Below are positions 1-5,173 of a stretch of 7,437 bases of DNA, one piece after another; position 1 is the stretch's first letter, and each line of letters opens with the position of its first letter. Source of the stretch: JBQTKD01 sp052389435 (GTDB taxonomy: Bacteria > Actinomycetota > Actinomycetes > Sporichthyales > Sporichthyaceae); contig JBQTIB010000019.1 in the NCBI GenBank assembly GCA_052389435.1, forward strand, positions 1-7,437, given 5' to 3'. The notes under the pieces are model-generated. The model searched no databases. It saw only the letters and a program-made list of their open reading frames with translations, and was not told the origin of the DNA. The position numbers were made by a program, and so were the translations under genes.

Positions 1-2495
1 GGACAGGATGAAGTCGCCGGTGAGCAGGTCAGCCTGCCAGGTCCGCCGCGCTCCTTCGCCGCGGTGGTGGCGCGCTGGTCGACCGTCAGCGACACGGGTG
101 CGGAGCCGCTGCCGCCGGAGGTTCCGCCGAACATGACCGGGCGCAGCTGCAGTGCGCCGTCGCCGAGTGCGGCGGCGGCGTCCCACGTGTACGGGGTGGA
201 CACGCCTGCGGTGACGGGGAAGTAGGTCTCGCTGACGTTGGCCCAGTTCTCCGTCTCGCTGCGCCGGTACTGGAAGCGGACCTCGGTGGCGTCCTTGACG
301 ATCGCGGACAGGCTGAACGCGCCGGCGGTGCGGGCGCCCAGTGCCGGGGTGAGCAGGCCGCCGATGCCGACGAAGAAGGTGTGCGTGGCGGCGGTCGAGA
401 GGTTGCCCGCTTTGTCGAGGGTGTGCACGGTCAGGACGTGCTTGCCGTCGGTGCTCGGGACGATGGCGACGTTGACCGAGCTGCCCGTGGTGGCGACCGT
501 GGTCGGAGTTCCGCCGTCCAGCGACCACTGCACGCCGGTCACCCCGGAGGTTCCCGAGTCGGAGTTCGGGGGGTTGAGGGTGAACGTGCCGGAGGTGCCG
601 GCGCCGCCGGCCCAACCGTTGGCGGGGTAGGCGGTGGAGGAGACGGTCGGGGCGGCGGGGGCTGCGGTGTCGACGGTGAACTCACACCATGAGGACCACG
701 CGGGTGAGAGCTGGGTGTTGTCGTCGCCCTTGGCCCGCCACCGGTAGGTGGACCCGTTGGTCAGCGTGGAACCGGGGACCTGCCAGGACGCGGTCGCGCC
801 GGCGGGGACGAAGCCCGTGGTGCCGGTTGCGAGGTTGGTGGTGCCGGCCAGGGTGCGCAGTTCGATCTGCAGGCGGGTCGGGATGCCGTCGGTGTGCGCG
901 GCCGAGCCCGACAGGAGCGGGACGAGGGAGTTCACGAAGGGACGACTCGACCCGGTGGTGCACCCAGCGGCGGGGGAGGCGGTCAGGTTGGTCGCGTTCT
1001 CCGGCGGCGCGTCGTAGGTGATCGTCAGTTTCGGCATGCGCGTGTCGCGGTCGCACGAGGAGTGGCTGGTGTCGACGTTGAAGGAGCAGAACGACTTGAA
1101 CCCGTCGGTGGCGGTTTCCGGGCTCGCCATCAGGGTCAGGCCGTTGTAGGTCATCGGGCTGGTGGTGGCGTACCAGGCCTGGGCCATGCCGGTGATGTCG
1201 ATGTCCTGGTAGGCGTTGTCGCAGCCCGGTTCCAGGCCGTGGTTGAACGTCGCCGTGCCCTTGGTCGCACTCGAGGTGCTGTAGCCCGGGCGGGTGTTCC
1301 AGGTGGCCGAGGAGGTCCAGGACTCGTTGATCGGATAGACGTTCATCGCCACCGGCGTGCACGTGGCCGCGTCGCGCTGACGCAACGTCAGCTTCGCGCC
1401 CGTGACGACCGACCCGGCCGGTAGAGTGGGCAGCGCGTCGTGTTCGATCAGGGCGCGCTGGCGCTGTACGGTCGCCCCGCCCCAGCCGACCTCCAGGGTC
1501 GGGGTGCTCGCCGCGGTGCTGGTCGGCTGGCCTTCGCGGATGTAGGCGTCGCGGGCGTTGTCCTGGGTGGACACGTCCGGATCGATCCAAATCGGGGCAA
1601 CTCGGGACGGGTCGGTCAGCCACTCCTGCGACGGGCGCATCACGAGTTCCTGCCCGCCGCCCTTGATCTCGACGATCTCGGAGTCCACCGGGACGCGGGC
1701 GGTCTGCCAGCCCTCGTCCATCGTGGCCGGGTTGGAGTCCCACATTTCCAGGGGCTTGATCACGAAGACGACGTTCTTCTTCGCGTCCACGGCGTGGTAA
1801 CCGCCGTCGGGCTGCTCGATCAAGCGCAGGTCGGGGGACAGCACCGGCAGCCGGTAGACCGGCGCCTGCTTCGGTGCCTCGTCCAGGCGCACCCGCAGGT
1901 TGAAGCCCTCGTTGGTGGCGGTGACCTGCACCTGCTCCGGGCCCGCGAGGTCGAAGGTCGCGGACGCCCCGTCGACGGAAGCCTTGGGCAGGGCGGTGGG
2001 CCAGTCCAACGCCAGGGACTTCCCGTCCTGCGCCACGCGCGCCAGCGGCGCGGACTGCGAAGCGCCCTCGGGGGAGATCTCCACGCTCGCCCGGGTCGCG
2101 CGAGTCTTCAACTTGCCCGATTTCTCGGAAAGCGTCGGGTCGATTTCGACCCATGCCCCGTCCTTGCGCACGCGCACGTCGGCGTAGTTCGCCTCAACGC
2201 TGGTCGATCCGTCCGGATTCGCAAACCGGGCGACCCGCTCGGTGCCGCCGGCCTCGATCTCGACCGGCGAGCCCTGCTTGCGGGCCGCGGCGTGGGCGGC
2301 TGCGCGGTCCGGAGCCGAGTCGACCTTCGGTGCCGGGCGCGTGGCCGCGACGGCCGCGGGAAGCCCGGCGTCCTCGGTCGCCTGCAGCAGCGTGAAGCCC
2401 AACGCCAACGCCGTGATGCTCGCCGTCGTTCGGAAGGCCCGACTGTCGAGCAACGCCGTCAACAGCGACGAACGCTCGTTCTGAATCGAGGACAC
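1..2495 (-). CDS. Secreted DNRLRE/Rhs-type protein, N-terminal part (runs off the left edge)
   Basis: About 831 codons are visible. The GTG start at 2495 follows a GGGAG ribosome site at 2503-2507 with a 7-base gap, and gives MSSIQNERSSLLTALL. Residues 25-38 are hydrophobic and lead to AAVAA near residue 51, which fits a long Sec-type signal peptide. Residues ~80-115 carry the pattern ANPDGST...VRKDGAWVEIDPTL common at the start of actinobacterial Rhs/WapA-like wall proteins. A DNRLRE-type domain spans ~310-492: DNARDAYIREG, then AGSVVTGAKLTLRQ, ESWTSSATWNTRPG and a closing PKLTITYDAPPE. Two beta-sandwich (fibronectin/Ig-like) modules follow at ~500-605 (ending WSSWCEFTVD) and ~605-700 (VQWSLDGG, DKAGNLS), then another at ~705-815. 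In this family such a region precedes YD/Rhs repeats and often a C-terminal toxin; these would lie beyond the window and are inferred. The last residues appear frameshifted (see findings). The family call is fairly sure; the toxin role is not shown. Confidence 0.8.
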   Translation of the reverse strand, partial: MSSIQNERSSLLTALLDSRAFRTTASITALALGFTLLQATEDAGLPAAVAATRPAPKVDSAPDRAAAHAAARKQGSPVEIEAGGTERVARFANPDGSTSVEANYADVRVRKDGAWVEIDPTLSEKSGKLKTRATRASVEISPEGASQSAPLARVAQDGKSLALDWPTALPKASVDGASATFDLAGPEQVQVTATNEGFNLRVRLDEAPKQAPVYRLPVLSPDLRLIEQPDGGYHAVDAKKNVVFVIKPLEMWDSNPATMDEGWQTARVPVDSEIVEIKGGGQELVMRPSQEWLTDPSRVAPIWIDPDVSTQDNARDAYIREGQPTSTAASTPTLEVGWGGATVQRQRALIEHDALPTLPAGSVVTGAKLTLRQRDAATCTPVAMNVYPINESWTSSATWNTRPGYSTSSATKGTATFNHGLEPGCDNAYQDIDITGMAQAWYATTSPMTYNGLTLMASPETATDGFKSFCSFNVDTSHSSCDRDTRMPKLTITYDAPPENATNLTASPAAGCTTGSSRPFVNSLVPLLSGSAAHTDGIPTRLQIELRTLAGTTNLATGTTGFVPAGATASWQVPGSTLTNGSTYRWRAKGDDNTQLSPAWSSWCEFTVDTAAPAAPTVSSTAYPANGWAGGAGTSGTFTLNPPNSDSGTSGVTGVQWSLDGGTPTTVATTGSSVNVAIVPSTDGKHVLTVHTLDKAGNLSTAATHTFFVGIGGLLTPALGARTAGAFSLSAIVKDATEVRFQYRRSETENWANVSETYFPVTAGVSTPYTWDAAAALGDGALQLRPVMFGGTSGGSGSAPVSLTVDQRATTAAKERGGPGRLTCSPATSSC

Positions 2496-2521
2496 CAGGC
2501 AACTCCCGCGACGCGCACCGA

Positions 2522-2543
2522 GCCACCGGCACGAGCCGGTGGC
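2522..2543. promoter_or_regulatory. Perfect 9-bp hairpin just upstream of the Rhs-type gene
   Basis: GCCACCGGC (2522-2530) and GCCGGTGGC (2535-2543) pair perfectly around the tetraloop ACGA. The hairpin ends 27 bases before the GTG start and 14 bases before the ribosome site, so it would lie in the 5' leader if transcription starts upstream of it. No T-run follows on either strand. It may be a leader structure or a weak terminator for transcripts arriving from the right; the sequence does not decide. Confidence 0.4.
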
Positions 2544-2746
2544 CTCACTCGAATCGAAGATCGGCCACCGCAAACCCCTGCCGAAGTCAAATCGGCGATC
2601 ACTGGACGAGCGAACGATCTTGGGTCGGCCGTTCGGACGGTCCGGAATCCGGACACGTCGGATCTGCGCAGACCGGCCGAAGCCGCCAGTCACCCAGCTG
2701 GTGGACGGGCGATCCGCGGCCCGGGAGCCTGCCGTTCGCCGGGCAC

Positions 2747-2765
2747 ACCTGACGATCTGTCAGGT
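2747..2765. promoter_or_regulatory. Operator-like palindrome ACCTGAC-N5-GTCAGGT
   Basis: Two perfect 7-base arms are separated by GATCT. A 14-base stretch of it (TGACGATCTGTCAG, 2750-2763) recurs with one change at 3199-3212. The length and symmetry suit a dimeric repressor site. It lies about 250 bases upstream of the Rhs-type gene, which is far for direct promoter control, and no regulator gene is visible beside it. The regulator is unknown. Confidence 0.3.
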
Positions 2766-2841
2766 CGATGCGGTCACGCGTGGCCGTCCGTCCTGTGGGA
2801 CCAGTTCGCTGCGGTGTCCCGGCAACGTTCGTGCCGCAGGA

Positions 2842-2949
2842 CTGCGGGCCGGCCATGGCGACATGCAGTTCGAGTACGCGCGCGAGTTCACCGACGGCCA
2901 GGACATGGAGTCCGGCGCCGGGGCGCGAACGTTCTCCAACAAGGTCTGG
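2842..2949 (+). pseudogene. Possible remnant of a coding sequence, unidentified
   Basis: In the frame through ATG 2863, about 35 codons read LRAGHGDMQFEYAREF, then TDGQDMESGAGARTFSNKVW. From 2860 to 2949, 29 of 30 codons end in G or C, and the composition looks like a normal soluble protein. From TTA at 2950 the bias is lost and the frame continues as low-quality sequence to a stop at 3201. Upstream of 2842 the bias is also weak. There is no ribosome site before the ATG. This fits a gene fragment left by a rearrangement, but a chance frame in GC-rich DNA is possible. I do not recognise the family. Confidence 0.25.
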
Positions 2950-2998
2950 TTAGGTTCGGGAAGCGTGTGGGTCGGTGCATCGTCGCTTGGCGGTGGAG

Positions 2999-3021
2999 GT
3001 GACGGCAACCGTGACGGCAAC
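2999..3021. repeat. 12-base tandem duplication (GTGACGGCAAC unit)
   Basis: GTGACGGCAAC occurs at 2999-3009 and again at 3011-3021, a period of 12 bases. It lies in apparently non-coding DNA. A small slippage duplication is the simplest reading. Confidence 0.55.
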
Positions 3022-3137
3022 GTCCATGGCCAGCCGGCCCCTATGTGGGACGGAGCCGGACGCCATCACCGCTTGCCGCCGATGGAGCGCCCATGCCGGA
3101 CCGGCCTGATAAGGAAGAGGTGGCTTCGCCAGGGCCG

Positions 3138-3163
3138 GGCAGAGGGGTCTGGCAGAGGGGTCT
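3138..3163. repeat. 13-base tandem duplication (GGCAGAGGGGTCT x2)
   Basis: Two exact copies lie head to tail at 3138-3150 and 3151-3163, followed by another GGC. It sits about 180 bases left of the tRNA fragment. Directly repeated short sites near an attachment core can be integrase arm sites, but two abutting copies look more like a slippage duplication. Confidence 0.55.
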
Positions 3164-3198
3164 GGCTCGGCGGGCGCAGTCCAGTGCTGACGTTGGCG

Positions 3199-3212
3199 TG
3201 ACGATCCGTCAG
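3199..3212. promoter_or_regulatory. Second copy of the TGAC-N5-GTCA palindrome
   Basis: TGACGATCCGTCAG matches the 2750-2763 site at 13 of 14 positions, but its symmetric arms are only four bases long. The relation between the two copies is seen directly; any role as an operator is inferred. Confidence 0.25.
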
Positions 3213-3339
3213 ACCGTGTCGCCGCCCGTCTCAGTTTCCGTCTCATTCGCCATCGTCCGGGAACGTTCGGTGGCGCTCGTTAGGCGTGCCGCTGAGCGTG
3301 GCGACCCGCCCCGGACCTGCGCGGACGCCCGAGGCCAGA

Positions 3340-3396
3340 CTTGGAAAGCGTGTTGGGGGCAACCCCTCACGAGTTCAAATCTCGTATCCTCCGCCA
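3340..3396 (+). pseudogene. 3' half of tRNA-Ser(GGA), a likely attachment-site remnant
   Basis: The segment contains a 7-base anticodon loop TTGGAAA (3341-3347, anticodon GGA at 3343-3345) and a 3' anticodon-stem strand GCGTG (3348-3352). A serine-type long variable arm (GGGG/CCCC around GCAA) follows. The T-arm is perfect: ACGAG (3369-3373), loop TTCAAAT, CTCGT (3381-3385). It ends with the acceptor strand ATCCTCC, discriminator G and encoded CCA (3394-3396). The 5' half is missing: no GGAGGAT acceptor strand or D-arm lies upstream, and the bases before the anticodon loop (CAGAC) do not pair properly with GCGTG. So it cannot form a working tRNA. A fragment running exactly from anticodon loop to CCA is the classic leftover of integration into a tRNA gene 3' end. 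The intact gene would then lie to the left, outside the window. Confidence 0.8.
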
Positions 3397-3406
3397 GCAG
3401 AGCACC

Positions 3407-3441
3407 ACGAACGCCGGCACCCACGGGTGACCGGCGTTCGT
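3407..3441 (+). terminator. Hairpin terminator downstream of the tRNA 3' end
   Basis: ACGAACGCCGG (3407-3417) pairs perfectly with CCGGCGTTCGT (3431-3441). The enclosed 13 bases can add CACC/GGTG pairs with a bulged A. It starts 10 bases after the CCA, the usual place for a tRNA terminator. The following bases (CGTTCTCG) contain only a weak T-run, as is common in actinomycetes. The same arm sequence occurs in the hairpin at 6638-6684. Confidence 0.7.
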
Positions 3442-3514
3442 CGTTCTCGACGCCTGCCGCCGCCCGGTTCTCGTTGCGGGGGCGGGCGATTCGTCCGCGC
3501 CGACGGCGGCGACA

Positions 3515-3540
3515 TCCCGCGCACCTCGGTGCAAGCGGGA
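3515..3540 (+). promoter_or_regulatory. Imperfect leader hairpin upstream of the kinase operon
   Basis: TCCCGC (3515-3520) pairs with GCGGGA (3535-3540), and GCAC (3521-3524) with GTGC (3529-3532), leaving a CTCG loop and a two-base AA bulge. It ends 17 bases before the GGGAC palindrome. It could be a leader RNA structure or part of an operator region. I do not recognise a known riboswitch consensus here. Confidence 0.3.
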
Positions 3541-3557
3541 GGATCCCGGCACCGCCG

Positions 3558-3573
3558 AGGGACCTTCGTCCCT
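3558..3573. promoter_or_regulatory. GGGAC-N4-GTCCC palindrome resembling a DevR/DosR box
   Basis: AGGGAC-CTTC-GTCCCT is a perfect 6-bp inverted repeat around four bases, centred about 65 bases before the kinase start. The GGGAC-N4-GTCCC core with central TT matches the core of the mycobacterial DosR (DevR) consensus TTSGGGACTWWAGTCCCSAA; the flanks match poorly. In mycobacteria that regulator responds to hypoxia and nitric oxide. The same bases could form an RNA hairpin, so protein binding is inferred. Confidence 0.4.
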
Positions 3574-3630
3574 GGAAACCGACCGTCGCAGCGGGTGCAC
3601 TCGACGAAGGACAGGTGGGAGGGGACCGAC

Positions 3631-5121
3631 GTGGCCGTGAACGCCCGCGCCGATGCTTTGGCGGCACTGGCCGCCGCCGGCGACAACCCGTTGATGCGCT
3701 CGTTTCCGCAGGGAGCGGTGTTCACCTGGGACGAGCAGCTGCGCTACCTGTCCGCCGGCGGCTACGGCCTCGCCGACGTCGGGCTGTCGCGGGAGGCGAT
3801 CGAGGGGCGGACCATCTTCGAGGTGTTCCCCGCCGATACCGTCGCGGTCATCGAGCCGCTCTACCGCGCCGCGTTGCGCGGGGAGGCGACGACCTTCGAC
3901 GTGCCCTACGAGGGCCACGTCTACTGCCAGCACCTCGCGCCGGTTTTCGATCGCGCGGGGTCGATCGTGGCGGGCATGGGCTTCACCCAGGACGTCACCC
4001 ACGTGCGCGCCGCCGAGCGGGCGCTGCGCGAGTCCGAGGAACACAGCCGGCTCAGCTTCGTGCACGCCCCGATCGGCAAGGCGCTCGTCGAGCTCGACGG
4101 GCGCTGGCGGCGGGTGAACCCGGCGCTGACCAGGCTGCTCGGCTACACCGAGTCCGAGCTGCTCGGCCTGACCTTCCAGGACATCACCCACCCGGACGAC
4201 CTGGACGCCGATCTGGAGAAGGTCGAACACCTCCTCGCGGGCAAGATCGACTCCTACCAGATGGAGAAGCGCTACTTCACCGCCACGGGCACCACGGTGT
4301 GGGTGCTGTTGGCCGGGAGCCTGGTGCGGAACGAGGACGGCTCTCCGTCGTACTTCATCGCCCAGATCCAGGACATCACCGAACTGAAGCGGCAGCACGA
4401 GGCCCTCGGGAACCTGATCGCGATGCTGGCGCACGACCTGCGCTCGCCGCTCATGGCCGTCGCGGGTTTCGCGGAGCTGCTCACCGCCGGGTGGCACGAG
4501 CGCTCCGACGCCCAGAAGCTCGCCCTCGTCGAACGCATCGGTGCCTCCAGCGGCGTCATGGGACGGCTGTTGGAGAACACCCTGGCGGTGTCCGCGGTCG
4601 ACGCCAACGCGGTGCAGGCCAACCCGACGTCGGTCCGCGTCGACCACGTCGTGCACGAGGCGCTCGGCCTGCTTCCCGACGCCGGCGAATCGGTGGACCT
4701 GACGCGGCTGGCTCCGGCGACGGCGTGGATGGATCGCACGCACCTGCTCCAGATCGTCACCAACCTCGTCTCCAACGCCGTCAAGTACGGCGGCGGCAGG
4801 GTGACGATCGCCTTGGAGGATTCGGCCGCGCAGGTGCGACTTCGCGTCGGCGACCACGGGCCGGGCGTGCCCGCCGACTTCGTGCCCCACCTGTTCGACC
4901 GGTTCACCCGCTCCGAACTCGCGCGCACCGGACGACAACGCGGCACGGGCCTCGGCCTGTACATCGTCCGCAGCCTGCTCGCCGCCAACGACGCTCGCGT
5001 GAGCTACTCCGAGACGCCGGGCGGCGGTGCCACCTTCACCCTCGACCTTCCCCGGCCCACGGCTGCGAAGGGCGCGCTGCCGTCGCCGGCGCGTCGGTCG
5101 GTCCGGGCCGGCGCGGCCTGA
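3631..5121 (+). CDS. Soluble double-PAS sensor histidine kinase
   Basis: 496 residues. The GTG at 3631 is chosen because GGGAGG (3617-3622) lies 8 bases before it; an in-frame GTG at 3637 is the alternative. No signal peptide or membrane segment is seen, so it should sense a cytoplasmic signal. A PAS-fold domain covers ~22-128 (YLSAGGYGLADVGLSREAIEG, ending MGFTQDVT). A second, PAS_3-like domain covers ~131-255 (PAIGKALVELDG-like start, LGYTESELLG, HPDD, IAQIQDITE). The HisKA dimerisation domain has AHDLRSPL with phospho-acceptor H268. The ATPase domain has the N box TNLVSNAVKYG (N382), G1 GDHGPGVP (D408), an F-box-like HLFDRF, and G2 RGTGLGLYIV (G438-G442). All catalytic motifs look intact. 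The receiver protein gene begins 52 bases downstream on the same strand and is its likely partner. The PAS ligand cannot be read from sequence; no heme- or flavin-specific motif was identified. Confidence 0.92.
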   Translation: MAVNARADALAALAAAGDNPLMRSFPQGAVFTWDEQLRYLSAGGYGLADVGLSREAIEGRTIFEVFPADTVAVIEPLYRAALRGEATTFDVPYEGHVYCQHLAPVFDRAGSIVAGMGFTQDVTHVRAAERALRESEEHSRLSFVHAPIGKALVELDGRWRRVNPALTRLLGYTESELLGLTFQDITHPDDLDADLEKVEHLLAGKIDSYQMEKRYFTATGTTVWVLLAGSLVRNEDGSPSYFIAQIQDITELKRQHEALGNLIAMLAHDLRSPLMAVAGFAELLTAGWHERSDAQKLALVERIGASSGVMGRLLENTLAVSAVDANAVQANPTSVRVDHVVHEALGLLPDAGESVDLTRLAPATAWMDRTHLLQIVTNLVSNAVKYGGGRVTIALEDSAAQVRLRVGDHGPGVPADFVPHLFDRFTRSELARTGRQRGTGLGLYIVRSLLAANDARVSYSETPGGGATFTLDLPRPTAAKGALPSPARRSVRAGAA

Positions 5122-5173
5122 AACGCGCACACATCCAGCCGCGCCACGGCGCCGGGACGCAGAGGAGCAGCAG

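Larger units (their letters stand above)
2544..3339. other. Long intergenic stretch with no convincing intact gene
   Basis: Several open frames cross this stretch but none combines a ribosome site, sustained coding-like third positions and a recognisable protein. It holds a 19-base palindrome at 2747-2765 with a shorter relative at 3199-3212, a coding-like scrap at 2842-2949, and two short tandem duplications at 2999-3021 and 3138-3163. It ends at the truncated tRNA. If the tRNA fragment is an attachment site, this stretch is the edge of the inserted element. I looked for integrase and excisionase motifs here and saw none. Confidence 0.5.

Noticed and set aside
682..2154. 490-codon open frame on the minus strand
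   Set aside because: It is an out-of-frame shadow of the DNRLRE/Rhs-type gene. Its translation is Arg/Gly/Pro-rich with no domain, while the adjacent frame gives a recognisable protein from 2495 to the window edge.
2563..2591. A -35-like TTGAC on the minus strand upstream of the Rhs-type gene
   Set aside because: No acceptable -10 hexamer lies at 16-19 bases; the nearest candidate needs about 21, so no promoter is called.
2539..3201. 220-codon plus-strand frame in the gene-poor stretch
   Set aside because: It has no ribosome site, mixed third-position bias and no recognisable protein except the short coding-like island listed separately.
2496..3339. Integrase or excisionase gene beside the tRNA fragment
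   Set aside because: No tyrosine-recombinase catalytic motifs or helix-turn-helix small protein could be read in any frame of this stretch.
3300..3396. A complete functional tRNA-Ser
   Set aside because: No 5' acceptor strand GGAGGAT, no D-arm, and the bases before the anticodon loop do not pair with the 3' stem strand.
3515..3573. Known riboswitch (c-di-AMP, c-di-GMP, TPP or cobalamin) in the kinase leader
   Set aside because: I compared the conserved core elements from memory and none is present; only simple hairpins are seen.
3286..3630. N-terminal extension of the kinase to 3286
   Set aside because: The extension would translate the tRNA fragment and the terminator. The GTG at 3631 has a well-placed GGGAGG site.
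3367..5130. 587-codon open frame antisense to the kinase
   Set aside because: Long antisense frames are expected opposite genes with high third-position GC. The opposite strand encodes a complete histidine kinase with all motifs, and this frame has no ribosome site or domain.
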